Of a stretch of DNA of 64,000 nucleotides, positions 1 through 10,387 are shown in pieces. Every line of letters starts with the position of its first letter. Position 1 is the stretch's first letter. The notes under the pieces were generated by a model that was not told the DNA's origin, ran no database searches, and saw nothing but the letters and a program-made list of their open reading frames with translations. This DNA is from Candidatus Endobugula sertula (GTDB lineage Bacteria > Pseudomonadota > Gammaproteobacteria > Pseudomonadales > Cellvibrionaceae): the NCBI GenBank assembly GCA_001723645.1, contig MDLC01000009.1:23824-87823 (forward strand), written 5' to 3'. The translations under genes and the position numbers were made by a program.

Positions 1-3000
1 CGACATCCCATTATACAGATACTCTTTTTGTACAGTACCTGCCGCGTCTGTTTCAGCAATCAGTTGTCCATACCTATCATAATGATAAATGGTCACTGTC
101 GCGGTTTCTGCGGTCGCACCAATGATTTTACGTGTCCGTAAACCTTGTGAATTGTAAATATACGTTGCCGTTAATTGTCCCTCTTTAAATAATTGATACC
201 ATCTATTCGCGTTATTGTAAGTACGTAACTCTTCACCTTGCGAAGCAGGTCTTGTGACGTCCAGTACTTCTTCTGTGGTGATTAAACGGTTGCTGTTTTG
301 TTGGTATGTATAAGCATCATCATTCGCTGCTGTAGTTTTTAATTGACGGTTATGGTTTAGGTCATATTGATATTGATCAAGTGGATGAGCATTGACTTGA
401 TCACCGGTGATACGATCCAAGGCATCGTAATCGTAAAAGCTCGTTTGCGGTATGGTATCACGGCTTAACATATTGCTATTTTTATCGTAGCTGTAATCCC
501 ATGTGTCTATGCTGCCCAGACTTTGGCTGATTAAACGACCTTGTAAATCATAGGCGCGATTATCGGTGAGGCCATTGCCAAAGGTGGCGCTAAGTATTTG
601 ATCATCACCGCGATATTGTACATTGCTGATAATAGTCTGGTTGCTACCGTTTATGGTAGTAGCAATATTAGCAACGCGCCTAACACCATCACGGCCAACA
701 GTCATCACTCGCCCAGTAGGATAACGCATTTGGGTGACATTATCCCCCTTGTCATACTGGTAAGCCGTCACGTAGCTTTGCCCCAGTTCAGTTTTGATTT
801 GCCGAATGAGATTCCCAAAGGCATCGTAATCATAGACATAGGTACCACTTTCATCGTGTATAGCACACAGTCTGCCAGTACTAAGAACGCAACTGCTTTG
901 TATAGCACCTTGTTGTGAGGCTACGATACCAGGGCAGTGACTGGCATTATCATAACAATAGGTCACATCCTCAATGGTGCCTGCACTATTGGGGAAAGTT
1001 TTGGTCATGGGGCGTTCCAGCTCATCATAGGTATAGGTGGTGGTAATGCCTCTGCCATCGGTGCTGGTCAGCACATTATTATTGTTATCGTAGGTATACG
1101 CAATCGTGCCACGATCCGGACTGATTTCAGAAGTGATGCGGCCAATTAAGTCATAGGTGTAGTGGGTGGTAACACCATTCGGTGCTTTGACTTGCGTAAT
1201 CCGGTCGTTAGTATCATAAGTATATTCGGTAATCCCGTTTAAGCGGTGGGTATGGCGTATTAAGCGATCTTCCCCGTCGTATTGGCTACTGCTATTGCCG
1301 CCGTTAGGATCAGTGATGCCAATAATATTGCTGTTGTTATCCAGAGTGATTTGCTGGGTAGAGTGATCTTCTCCCAAGTGTGGCGCACTGAGTTCTACTG
1401 CGCGGTTGCGTGAATCAAACGCGGATTGGACGGTGAGTGCCACATTGCCATTAGTATTTTGGGTATCAGTTTGGATCAGATTATTAAAGGCATCATAGTG
1501 ATAGTCTACTGACTGGTTAAGATTATCCTGTACACGCGTGACTCGGCCTTTGTCATCGTAGGTCATTTTCAGGGTAATGCCATCCGGGGTTTGGATTTGC
1601 GTGGTTTGCCCGGCGCCATCATAGGTGTAGCGCGTGGTTCTACTGTCTACCGGATTACCGGTCGGCGGTGTTTCGGTCAGTGCCTCGATTAAGCCTTGGG
1701 CGTTATACTCATAGGTCGTCACCAGTTGATTAGGTGTTTCCATACGTGTGACCAAGCCACGGCTGTCGTATTCCATTGTCGTGGTATGGCCGAGTTCATT
1801 GACGATGCTCGTCATATTGCCCTGGCTATCACGGTTATATTGGGTGCTATGGTTATTGGGGTTGGTATAGCGGGTCACCAAGCTAAATTGATCATAGGTA
1901 TATTGGTACAAGGCGTTATTGAAGTTTTCTCGCCGTGTTAATACGTTGCCCAGTGCATCAAAGGTCTTATCAATGGTAGAACCATTAGGACGCGTATGCC
2001 TTGTGATTTCGCCATCGGCATTACGTTGGTAGTGATAGTGACGCCCTACCGCATCCACGCGTTTGGTGGGGATATCATTAGCATCCACTTCGGTGCGGCT
2101 GAGATTGCCGTTTTGGTCGGTCAGTAAGTTACTCACCTCTTCCAGTAATGGCGGTGCGGCCAAAGGCTGGTAACGGGTACCGGTGCCATTGGCCGGGTCA
2201 GGTAACCCTTGCACATCACCGATGCTAAAGTGAATCGTGCTGTCATCCGGTAAGGTCGCCTGGGTGACACGACGCGCAAAGTCATATTGGTATTGCTTAC
2301 GATGATTGCGTTGATCGGTTTGAGCAATCATTAAATAATCGTCGGCCTGATATTCAAAGGTGCGGCGATCACCATTGGGTTCGATAATGGCGATTAAATT
2401 ACCACGGCTATCATGCTCAAATTGGGTAGTACGATCCAGTGGGTCGCTAATGCTGCTCAGTTTGCCTGCGCTGTATGTGAGTGTATAGGCGCTATCGGTG
2501 GGATCAATGATGCGGGTTAGACGATCTTCATTATCGTATTCCCACGTGGTGGTATTGTTATTGCGGTCAGCTCCGGTCATTAAGAAGCCACGGGCATCAA
2601 ACGTATACACGCGGCCATCTTTCATGCGACGGGTGTACGTGCCATCGGGCTGTCGGGCCAGTACCGAATAATCCGTCGGTGGTGAGGTAAATTGATCCGC
2701 GTTATTGGCATCCGGCTCAAAAGTGAGTAAGGTTTCAGTGCCATCGGTGAGTAATACTTTGCCTGTTAGCTCGTGGGGGTATAACCGTTGCAAACCACGA
2801 ATCGACCAGCCTGCCCCAATGGAGCTGTCGGTTTGGTTGTGGATCATCACCTCACCGGTAATGGTATCGGCCCGACGGGAGATCGGGAAATAGCACTGGG
2901 TATTTAAAGTGTATTGGTGAATGTCGGTACTAAAGCCACTGGCGTTGTATTGGATCGATGGACGGGTGAGTTTAAATTGGCCGCGCACGCTAGACGGCTC

Positions 3001-6000
3001 CACTCTAACGGCCATAAATCGGTCTTCACTGAGGCTAACGCCATCCACCGTCATATGCGCAGACATCGATATCGGTGGCGGTGCCTGATTACCAAAACCG
3101 CTGCTAAAAGTCTGAATGGGATGGGGGTTCGCGGTATTGCTATTGTATTCCAGTGCCAGAACACGGGGTTGTTCTAACGAACGGTAACTGGGCAGTGTAT
3201 GCCACTCCCCCAAATTGCCGGTGGTTTTATTGACTTTACAGGCTGCTTTATTACAGTCGTTTTTATTAGGGTTACCGGTATTGGGGTTACCATCCTCAGA
3301 GACAACCGGGACTTGAGGGGTAATACCATGCCAGGAGTTACTACGCACCACTCCGCCAATAGAATCTACGGTTTTCCCATTGGCACTGACCAAGCCTTCA
3401 CCGATTTTTTCCATTTGCCCAGTATCGTGGTTGAGGGCAAACATATCCATACGTGACCCCGGCGGGAAGTTTTCCACATTGGGGAAGGAGATGGGTACCG
3501 GTTCGGGATAGGTCACCCCGAACGGTTGAATCGCGATATACACCGAAAAATCATACTCTTCCGGTAAGGGACGTGGCTCCAAGGTAGGATCAGTCACACG
3601 GGAGATATGAATATCGCCTAAATAGGGTAAGCCAGTTTCATCATGAATGGCTGCACCAGCAGGGACGGTCATCGTCACGGGCTCAGTAGTATTGCCGTTT
3701 TGATCTTCCAGTGGGCTACTATCAACAATCGTAGTTTGGTTGGGGTGGATTTGATCGGCACTCCCCGTATCCAGCGGCAATAAATAAATCGGTGGATCAA
3801 GGAAGTTATCGGCCCCTGCGATAACGGGGATCATTTCCGGGACAGTCGCAAAATCGCCCAAGGCAGGATCAACGGTGCTGCCATCTACTAATAAACGGAT
3901 ATGGCCGGATACGGGCAAATCATCAAATAAGTAATCGCCATTGGCATCACTCACGGTTTCAATACCATTCACTTCTAAACGGACACCGGGTAGTGGCTGG
4001 TCGCCCAGGGTCAGTACTTTACCATATAAACGGGTCACGCCATCGGGTTCGGGCACAGTAATGGTGATGGTTTCTTCATCCGCATAGTAGCCATTACTGG
4101 CATTTAACGTCAGCGTATAGATGCCCACTTGACTTTCTTGCGGGGTAAAGGTCAGTTTGCCACTCATGGCATCCAGTGACATATTAGCGGGTAATGGTGT
4201 GGGCGATATACCAAATTGCAGTGTGGCCTCATTAGGGTCACTGGCGTTCAGTTGTAGCGTAAGGGTTTGGCCTAATGGCGCCATTTGATTGCCGATAATA
4301 CTCAGTCTAGGTGTTAAGGATTGTTCACCCGTCACTTGAATACTCCACGATTGTGTGGCGCTCAGCCCTTGTTCATCAGTGACGTTAACAGTGACGGCAT
4401 AATGACCATCGTTAATCGGAGTCCAGCTAATCGCGGCATTATCGTTACTAGTTTGGGTGAGGCGCATACCTAACGGTGCGCTGGTTAAACGGTAGCTTAG
4501 ATCGCCACCATTCACATCACTGGCTGCGACGCTATAGCGATAAGTCGCATTCACTGTCGCTGAGGTCACAGGACTGGAGCTGATTACCGGCGGTTGTTGA
4601 GGAATGGCGATGGTCATCGTAAAGCTCTGGGTGGCAGTACCACCGCGCCCATCATTGGCTTGCACGGTCACATTGGCAGTGCCTGCGGCATTGGGCACCC
4701 AGTTTATGGTGCCACCTGTGATGGTCATTCCGACAGGCGCATTCAGCAAGGTGTAGCTCAGTGGATCATTATCGGGATCAGTCGCCACCACCGTATAGCT
4801 ATAGGCTTCACCCGCTACCACATCAGTCACGGGTGTACTGATTATTTGCGGTAGTTCATTGGGTGGCTCTTGTACGGTCAGGGTGACAGTATCCGGCTCA
4901 CTGGCCAACTGACCATCATCTACGATCAGTTGCACAATGTAGAGGCCCGATTGATCCGCTAAAAAGCCGGTGTCTTCCTGGGTAGCACTGGTCAGTTGAG
5001 TGGTACTGTTGTCAGGGCGGCTCAGGATCGCCCATTGATACGTCAGTGTATCCTCATCAGCATCGCTGGAATGACTGCCACTCAATGACACCGGTTGATT
5101 AAATTCGACGGTTTGATCATCGCCCGCATTGGCGACGGGGCGGCTGTTAATGGTGGAAATCACTCGCTGATCGGGCGTACTGTCTTCAATGCCATCATTG
5201 ACGATTAACTGCACCACGTAATCACCCGCTTTATCAATGGGGAGTGTTGGGTTCACCAAGGTGGTATCACTGAGGGTGGCTTGGCTGTCTGTGGGTTGAC
5301 TGACTAACGACCAGCGATAACTTAAGGGTTGGCTTTCGGGGTCGGATGAGGCGCTACCCTCCAGTGTCACCACATCATTGACAAAGGCTTGTTGGTCCGC
5401 TCCAGCATTGGCCACGGGTGGTAGGTTTTCGCTGGTGATGGTGACCGTATCCGGGGCGCTGCTGGCTTCGCCATCGGATACGGTAAGACGGATAATATAT
5501 TCACCCAGGCTATCAATGGTCATCTCAGGCATCACCGCCGTGGGATTTTCTAATGTCACGCTGCTGTCGTCGGGAGCGGATTCAATCTCCCACAGATAGC
5601 TTAAGGAATCACCGTCTCGGTCACTGGAGGCGGTGCCATCGAGCACAATGCGACCCCCAACATGGGCTTGTTGATCATTCCCCGCATTAGCCACCGGAAG
5701 ACTATTGAGGGTAGAGATGATCACCTGATCAGGGTCACTGTTATCGGTGCCATCATTGACGATAAGATCAAGAATATAGCCCCCAGGTTGATCGACAATA
5801 AAATCGGGATTGACCAATGTAGGATCAGAAAGTATGGCTGCCGACTTATCTGGCTTTTGGTTAAAGCCCCACAAGTAAGTGAGTGCATCGCCATCACTAT
5901 CGGAGGAGGCACTACCATCCAATACCACGGAGCTGTCAAGCGCAATGGTTTGATCCCGCCCAGCATTGGCGATGGGTGGATTATTTTCTGTGGTATCGTC

Positions 6001-6846
6001 GTGGAGTTTTTCCAGGCGTAAATCGTAACGCAGATGGTAGATGTGCCAGTAGCGACCTTTAAAAATAATACGGATATTAGTGATCTGGTCGCGCGGAAGC
6101 AGTGGCGCTTGTGGCAAGGTAATATAAGGCGTATAGCCATAACCATCGACATTGGTTTGTGGCAAGGTAATATAAGGTTCACCGGCTGGCGTATAGCCAT
6201 CGGCATTGATGACTGTGCGGTTGTTATTGGTAATGACTAAGCGAAACGGACCCTTATGGGTGTCGGTGCCAATATTTTTTAAACGGTTCTGGGTGACGAG
6301 GCCGCGATAATACCAACTGTAATAACGGTTGTATCTATTGAAGTACCCTTGGTAACGGCTGAATGGTTGATTGTAACGAATATTATCTACCGTGATATAT
6401 TGATCATCACTACCACTCTGACCGCGATACTCCAAGCGCAGTGTATAGGCTAATTGACTACCGTGGCGTTTAACAAAGAACAGACGCTTGCGGAGGGTTT
6501 CGCCGGGTTCAAAATCAATCCGGCGGCCTTGTTTTAGCCAAACAAACGGTTCACCATTGTCGGTCGTGCCATCGGGTTGCTCAAGGCGGTGGCTGGCACT
6601 TTCGATTACTAAACGGAATTGACCACTCACGGTGTCAGTACCCGTATGGGTTAAACGATGACGAGTAAAGACCGTACCCAAGTGCCAATGATAATGGGGG
6701 CGACTTTGCTTAACCTCAACATCACTCATGACCTGATAATCGCTATCAGCAGCCCAGCCAACTAATGGCGCACACAGCAGTACCCATAAACCCATAAGAA
6801 TGGGTAAACGAAAAAGTCCATATTGCTTATTGCCGGTATCCAACAT
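1..6846 (-). CDS. Secreted YD-repeat (RHS-like) giant protein with PKD/Ig-like domains, partial
   Basis: A single open frame of 2282 codons runs from an ATG at 6846 (GAGG-type ribosome site just upstream) off the left edge of the window, so the C-terminus is missing. Residues 1-33 form a signal peptide ending near VGWA. Residues 35-250 hold a duplicated unit around the motif GTDT..G.FRLVI. About residues 290-660 contain four repeats beginning P.ANAG.DQ (PKD/REJ-like), followed by three cadherin/He_PIG-like Ig domains and, near 935, a carboxypeptidase-regulatory-like domain (G..LPGV.LEVNG). From about 1350 onward there are many YD repeats of the RHS/teneurin type. Such proteins are exported and often carry a variable C-terminal toxin or adhesin tip; here that tip lies outside the window. 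It is last in a three-gene minus-strand group of secreted proteins. The family assignment is secure, the function (toxin, adhesin or matrix protein) is not. Confidence 0.85.
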   Translation of the reverse strand, partial: MLDTGNKQYGLFRLPILMGLWVLLCAPLVGWAADSDYQVMSDVEVKQSRPHYHWHLGTVFTRHRLTHTGTDTVSGQFRLVIESASHRLEQPDGTTDNGEPFVWLKQGRRIDFEPGETLRKRLFFVKRHGSQLAYTLRLEYRGQSGSDDQYITVDNIRYNQPFSRYQGYFNRYNRYYSWYYRGLVTQNRLKNIGTDTHKGPFRLVITNNNRTVINADGYTPAGEPYITLPQTNVDGYGYTPYITLPQAPLLPRDQITNIRIIFKGRYWHIYHLRYDLRLEKLHDDTTENNPPIANAGRDQTIALDSSVVLDGSASSDSDGDALTYLWGFNQKPDKSAAILSDPTLVNPDFIVDQPGGYILDLIVNDGTDNSDPDQVIISTLNSLPVANAGNDQQAHVGGRIVLDGTASSDRDGDSLSYLWEIESAPDDSSVTLENPTAVMPEMTIDSLGEYIIRLTVSDGEASSAPDTVTITSENLPPVANAGADQQAFVNDVVTLEGSASSDPESQPLSYRWSLVSQPTDSQATLSDTTLVNPTLPIDKAGDYVVQLIVNDGIEDSTPDQRVISTINSRPVANAGDDQTVEFNQPVSLSGSHSSDADEDTLTYQWAILSRPDNSTTQLTSATQEDTGFLADQSGLYIVQLIVDDGQLASEPDTVTLTVQEPPNELPQIISTPVTDVVAGEAYSYTVVATDPDNDPLSYTLLNAPVGMTITGGTINWVPNAAGTANVTVQANDGRGGTATQSFTMTIAIPQQPPVISSSPVTSATVNATYRYSVAASDVNGGDLSYRLTSAPLGMRLTQTSNDNAAISWTPINDGHYAVTVNVTDEQGLSATQSWSIQVTGEQSLTPRLSIIGNQMAPLGQTLTLQLNASDPNEATLQFGISPTPLPANMSLDAMSGKLTFTPQESQVGIYTLTLNASNGYYADEETITITVPEPDGVTRLYGKVLTLGDQPLPGVRLEVNGIETVSDANGDYLFDDLPVSGHIRLLVDGSTVDPALGDFATVPEMIPVIAGADNFLDPPIYLLPLDTGSADQIHPNQTTIVDSSPLEDQNGNTTEPVTMTVPAGAAIHDETGLPYLGDIHISRVTDPTLEPRPLPEEYDFSVYIAIQPFGVTYPEPVPISFPNVENFPPGSRMDMFALNHDTGQMEKIGEGLVSANGKTVDSIGGVVRSNSWHGITPQVPVVSEDGNPNTGNPNKNDCNKAACKVNKTTGNLGEWHTLPSYRSLEQPRVLALEYNSNTANPHPIQTFSSGFGNQAPPPISMSAHMTVDGVSLSEDRFMAVRVEPSSVRGQFKLTRPSIQYNASGFSTDIHQYTLNTQCYFPISRRADTITGEVMIHNQTDSSIGAGWSIRGLQRLYPHELTGKVLLTDGTETLLTFEPDANNADQFTSPPTDYSVLARQPDGTYTRRMKDGRVYTFDARGFLMTGADRNNNTTTWEYDNEDRLTRIIDPTDSAYTLTYSAGKLSSISDPLDRTTQFEHDSRGNLIAIIEPNGDRRTFEYQADDYLMIAQTDQRNHRKQYQYDFARRVTQATLPDDSTIHFSIGDVQGLPDPANGTGTRYQPLAAPPLLEEVSNLLTDQNGNLSRTEVDANDIPTKRVDAVGRHYHYQRNADGEITRHTRPNGSTIDKTFDALGNVLTRRENFNNALYQYTYDQFSLVTRYTNPNNHSTQYNRDSQGNMTSIVNELGHTTTMEYDSRGLVTRMETPNQLVTTYEYNAQGLIEALTETPPTGNPVDSRTTRYTYDGAGQTTQIQTPDGITLKMTYDDKGRVTRVQDNLNQSVDYHYDAFNNLIQTDTQNTNGNVALTVQSAFDSRNRAVELSAPHLGEDHSTQQITLDNNSNIIGITDPNGGNSSSQYDGEDRLIRHTHRLNGITEYTYDTNDRITQVKAPNGVTTHYTYDLIGRITSEISPDRGTIAYTYDNNNNVLTSTDGRGITTTYTYDELERPMTKTFPNSAGTIEDVTYCYDNASHCPGIVASQQGAIQSSCVLSTGRLCAIHDESGTYVYDYDAFGNLIRQIKTELGQSYVTAYQYDKGDNVTQMRYPTGRVMTVGRDGVRRVANIATTINGSNQTIISNVQYRGDDQILSATFGNGLTDNRAYDLQGRLISQSLGSIDTWDYSYDKNSNMLSRDTIPQTSFYDYDALDRITGDQVNAHPLDQYQYDLNHNRQLKTTAANDDAYTYQQNSNRLITTEEVLDVTRPASQGEELRTYNNANRWYQLFKEGQLTATYIYNSQGLRTRKIIGATAETATVTIYHYDRYGQLIAETDAAGTVQKEYLYNGMS

Positions 6847-6883
6847 CGTGCGCCTCGTTATGCTGTGGTCAATGTATTCTGAA

Positions 6884-8251
6884 TTAGGTCGTCGGTACTT
6901 CAATCACTCTGCCGCTTTCTGTGGTGAGTGTCATACCGCCTGGGCCACCGCCCAAGGTGCTGTGTAGTGTGACTTGCGCGACTTGTTCACCATCGGCAAA
7001 CGGCGCGTAGAGTGCGGCGGTACTTTCAGAGACAGAAAAGTTCACAGAAGCCATTAACGTACTGGTGCCTTGAGGCAAACTGACTTGAGCACTGGCCGTA
7101 GCGTTTTCCAACGAACCACTTAATGGTGAACTGGTCGCGGTCATCTGGCTACCGATGGCAGGGGTAACGGTTAATGCAACAGTGGCACCCAGTGGAATAT
7201 TGACTGCAGAAAATGCAACGGTTACCGGATTATTGGTGTTTGAAGGTAATACCACATCGTTATCGCCTGTTGGCGTTGCAGGCACCGCACTACCGGCGAC
7301 TGAGCTAATACGAATAGTAGGTAAATTGGCGGGGAAAATAGGCTGCGGGGTCGACGATGTCACGACCGTATTCGGGTTACTCGCGCCAAAAAAATTGAGT
7401 TCATCTGCTTCTATTCGTGCACGACCAAAACCACCTCGTCCTCCCGGTAGACCCGCCTGCCCCCCTAGTCCGCCACGCATATCAATCACACCCGCACCAT
7501 TAACGCGAGTCGCCACTAAACGTACGGCACCACCACTACCAGCTCCTGAACCAAAACGAATAGAACGACTAAATGAAAAAGGTGCACCATTGCCACCATT
7601 GGCTAAAATATTGCCATTCAGGATGAGTGTACCGGATACCGCCAATAATAAAGCACCGCCACCACTACCGCCACGAGCGCCGGTACCGATAGACGCATTA
7701 GGATCAGTTTCAATGTTTGTTGCACCACCACCAGAACCACCTAACAAGGGCTGCAATGAATCAGAGCCATAAATATTGCCAACAAACGTGTTAAGACCTG
7801 TATTGAATCGTTGGCCTAACGATGCGTAGGAACCACCATTTCTATCGCCACTACTGCCACCGGGGCCTTTGCCTGAGCCGCCTTGATTGATTTGAGGGCG
7901 CCCACCTGCAAACGCTCCAGGCGGTAACGCAGTCAGTTGATTGCCATCCACCCCTCGAATATCAATATTGCCATTGATCGTCGCATCACCTTGTACCAAA
8001 ATCGTCACTGGAGGATTGCCGGGGCCACTACCATCCGCAAATCGTACTGTCACACCCTCAGGGATAGTGATGGACGTGTATTGCAATATACCATTATCGG
8101 GTACTGTGATGATGGTATCCGCTGTTGGCGCAAGCGCACCGTCGACACCCGTACTGCCACTATCAAATGCCCATACGGGTAAGGCCAGTAGGGATAGCAA
8201 GCAACTTGCCAGCGTTAAACGTTTGGATGTGAGCCATTGGTGGTGTGTCAT
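6884..8251 (-). CDS. Secreted glycine-rich hypothetical protein
   Basis: The 455-aa product starts with a clear signal peptide (hydrophobic stretch LLSLLALPVWA, cleavage about residue 28). Residues 50-100 suggest a beta-strand-rich entry domain with repeated short strands. Residues 110-290 are very rich in Gly, with GGSGGG-type runs, as in surface or matrix proteins with beta-helical or glycine-loop architecture. The C-terminal third (from about residue 330) looks like an Ig-like domain. No family is recognised with confidence and no catalytic motif is visible. It lies 37 bp upstream of the RHS-like giant and 26 bp downstream of the TIG-like protein, all on the same strand, so the three are probably co-transcribed and act at the cell surface together. 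That role is inferred from the signal peptides and gene order only. Confidence 0.6.
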   Translation of the reverse strand: MTHHQWLTSKRLTLASCLLSLLALPVWAFDSGSTGVDGALAPTADTIITVPDNGILQYTSITIPEGVTVRFADGSGPGNPPVTILVQGDATINGNIDIRGVDGNQLTALPPGAFAGGRPQINQGGSGKGPGGSSGDRNGGSYASLGQRFNTGLNTFVGNIYGSDSLQPLLGGSGGGATNIETDPNASIGTGARGGSGGGALLLAVSGTLILNGNILANGGNGAPFSFSRSIRFGSGAGSGGAVRLVATRVNGAGVIDMRGGLGGQAGLPGGRGGFGRARIEADELNFFGASNPNTVVTSSTPQPIFPANLPTIRISSVAGSAVPATPTGDNDVVLPSNTNNPVTVAFSAVNIPLGATVALTVTPAIGSQMTATSSPLSGSLENATASAQVSLPQGTSTLMASVNFSVSESTAALYAPFADGEQVAQVTLHSTLGGGPGGMTLTTESGRVIEVPTT

Positions 8252-8277
8252 GGTTGCTCTCCTGCAAAGTAAAGTCG

Positions 8278-9714
8278 TTATTGAATCGTTAATGTCAGTG
8301 GTAAGCCCGAGCGCGTGGTTGCCAAGCCTTGTGAAGTGGTTAACCGTAGTTCGTAAGTCCCCGCTGGGGCATGGGACTCAATAGTTAGGGGAATACTGAG
8401 TAGTGTCCCGGCTGAGTTCACAGTGAATATGCCCAGAGTCATGCCGTCGGAAGGTGACAGGTTGACCTGTTGTACATCTTGTAAATTCACTCCGCCAACC
8501 TCCAGCGTGACCGTGCTGTTGATAAATACGGTATTGGGTTGTATCGTGTGGAGTAATGCGCCTATGGTGGTACCCACCGGATCACTGAGTGACGTGTTTG
8601 AGGCATTATTAATAGCTACACCGATGGGTTGGGAATAAGCCAGCGAATTAGCTGCTGAGTGATTGTCTGTAATCGCCACCCCAATAACTGGTGAGTATGC
8701 CGCGCTGTTACCTGCTTGATTGGACTCAAGCACGGTGATGCCTACCGCTTGTGAGTACGCTGCATTCGCACCTGCCTGGGTAGGCTCCGGTATGGTGACC
8801 CCCACAACTTGCGTATAAGCGAGACTATGAGTCGCCTCACCCTCTCTTGTCATGTTGACTCCAACGGGCGTTGAAATAGCGGTATTGGACGTTGATTGAT
8901 TAGGCGATTGAATATGGACACTAATGGTGTCAGAAAACACACCACGCTGTTGCATATCAGGGTATTCATTGACTAATTCAATAAAGCGTTTATTCACATA
9001 TACTGGAAATTCATAAAAGTAGAATTTGTTAGCCAATGAAATATTCAGTGTGGTGATGCCGTCAGTCACGGCATTCAGCGTGAGTTCAGCTTCCCGTTCT
9101 CCTGCCAGTACCGTAAACGTGGTTTCACTATGGGTAGCAATGGTGGGATCGCTGATACTCACCGTGTAGGTTTCATCTTCGGGACGAGGATGTGCAAACA
9201 TCAAACGAATACGGGTATTGGGCGTAGAGGGACTGATAGCAATGGGGGCTGGTTGTGTGTGCAATACAGGAATCACATCTGCGACGATAACGGCCGTTTG
9301 GGTTTCCCCGACCCCCGTAACCACACGTAATGCCGCATTGCCTAGCAGAGCTTGTGTGGAAGCGGTGATCGTAAATGTGACCTGATCACTGGATGCGGTA
9401 ACATGGCGAATGGTTAAACCCTCTACATCGGTCAACACCTCTGCCCCCAGCAAATTATCACCCGTAGCGGTTATTTGTGCGGTATTACCGCGGTTAACAA
9501 AGGCAGGGGTGAGTTGGTTAATGCTGAGGGCTTCGGATTGTTCCTCGTAAAAAACACGCACAATATTACCGGCGCCATCATATTCATAGCGAGTAATACG
9601 CTCTACGCTGGCATAAGCAGCCGCAGAGAAGAGTATAAAAATAAGGACACGTAATCCCGAGAGTAAGGGGAAAATTCGCTGCAGGTGTGCATGTCCGTTC
9701 GTTAGCCACGTCAT
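8278..9714 (-). CDS. Secreted protein with TIG/Ig-like domains and a 20-residue tandem repeat
   Basis: This 478-aa protein begins with a hydrophobic export signal (about residues 20-35, LIFILFSAAAYAS). Immediately after it comes a single YD-type motif, YEYDGAGN (residues 44-51), the same motif as the RHS repeats of the giant downstream. Residues 62-150 resemble an IPT/TIG domain, and a similar domain ends the protein (residues 390-478). Between them, residues 279-380 consist of about five copies of a 20-residue unit with the core AYS..VGV.I. It is the first gene of the minus-strand group 9714 to 1. No enzyme motif is visible. A companion or exported partner of the RHS-like protein is the most likely role, inferred from the shared YD motif and the gene order. 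Confidence 0.6.
   Translation of the reverse strand: MTWLTNGHAHLQRIFPLLSGLRVLIFILFSAAAYASVERITRYEYDGAGNIVRVFYEEQSEALSINQLTPAFVNRGNTAQITATGDNLLGAEVLTDVEGLTIRHVTASSDQVTFTITASTQALLGNAALRVVTGVGETQTAVIVADVIPVLHTQPAPIAISPSTPNTRIRLMFAHPRPEDETYTVSISDPTIATHSETTFTVLAGEREAELTLNAVTDGITTLNISLANKFYFYEFPVYVNKRFIELVNEYPDMQQRGVFSDTISVHIQSPNQSTSNTAISTPVGVNMTREGEATHSLAYTQVVGVTIPEPTQAGANAAYSQAVGITVLESNQAGNSAAYSPVIGVAITDNHSAANSLAYSQPIGVAINNASNTSLSDPVGTTIGALLHTIQPNTVFINSTVTLEVGGVNLQDVQQVNLSPSDGMTLGIFTVNSAGTLLSIPLTIESHAPAGTYELRLTTSQGLATTRSGLPLTLTIQ
8560..8880 (-). repeat. Tandem 60-bp coding repeat (20-aa units)
   Basis: Within the TIG-like protein, about five consecutive 20-residue units share A-Y-S/T...V/I-G-V/I-x-I at fixed spacing. 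The units are degenerate at the DNA level, so recent slippage is unlikely. Confidence 0.6.
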
Positions 9715-10121
9715 TGTGTAATGATCTCTACTCGCTAGTGTCTTTGTTATTGTTGTTCACTGTCCTTATGGCGATCCGTTGCATGGTCTTGTAGAGTTTG
9801 CATTGAATACCAAATGATCACATTGTGGTGATCGATTGACGGCTTTAAACAGTCATCAGTGAATACTTATTGTATGTTTGCTCGTTATTTTTAAAAGCGG
9901 TAGCCATTATGAAAAAAAACGCGACAACTTCATAGATGTTTTTTGGTAAAATTTTTATTTTTTAAGATTAAAAAGCTATAAAAAAGACGGGTTGTTATTT
10001 GATTTTAGCCTCTTTGTTGAATAATGCGTCAAATAAACAATACCACGTTGCTCTGAATGACGTGTCGTTAGCAGGGTATGAGACCATCTATAATACCAAA
10101 AACCTCAGTTTATACCGGAAA
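9715..10121. other. Non-coding stretch between the secreted-protein group and the dusA-side element
   Basis: No convincing gene is seen. The sequence is AT-rich, especially 9895-9980, and should hold the promoter for the minus-strand group starting at 9714. No clear -35/-10 pair could be fixed by eye. Confidence 0.4.
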
Positions 10122-10219
10122 ATGCCAAAAAATAACCAGACAAAAAAGCCGCCAGATTTACCCAAGCATACAGCCAATAAGCCCAATCCTGACGACTTTA
10201 CTCCACCTCCTGCTGCTGC

Positions 10220-10387
10220 ATGCACCCGAATGCAGAACCCACCCACGCCGATGTGACCGAACAAGACCTAGACATTTTAGAAGACGAACCGGTATTGGTT
10301 AACAACCAAGACAAAAAAACCTTTGAAAACAAAGTTCGCGCATTAGTATTACAACTACACGCGCAGTTAATTACCAAGGCCGCCTAA
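10220..10387 (+). CDS. Small acidic hypothetical protein, mobile-element remnant
   Basis: This 55-aa reading frame runs from ATG at 10220 to TAA at 10387. Its last base is the first base of the next gene's ATG (TAATG overlap), which argues for translation and coupling. The product is acidic in its first half (EQDLDILEDEP) and helical in its second. A neighbouring frame from ATG 10122 encodes a proline- and lysine-rich segment that ends at 10256; the two would join into one roughly 88-aa protein through a single-base shift at the short tgc repeat near 10211-10222. The gene may therefore be a frameshifted longer gene. No family is recognised. It belongs to a block of small ORFs next to an integrase remnant. 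Confidence 0.4.
   Translation: MHPNAEPTHADVTEQDLDILEDEPVLVNNQDKKTFENKVRALVLQLHAQLITKAA

Noticed and set aside
5721..6206. Minus-strand ORF of 161 codons in another frame inside the RHS-like gene
   Set aside because: The frame that runs continuously from 6846 to 1 shows clear PKD repeats over the same bases, so this is a shadow.
7155..7772. Plus-strand ORF of 205 codons
   Set aside because: It is the antisense of the glycine-rich secreted protein; its proline richness is simply the complement of the glycine codons.
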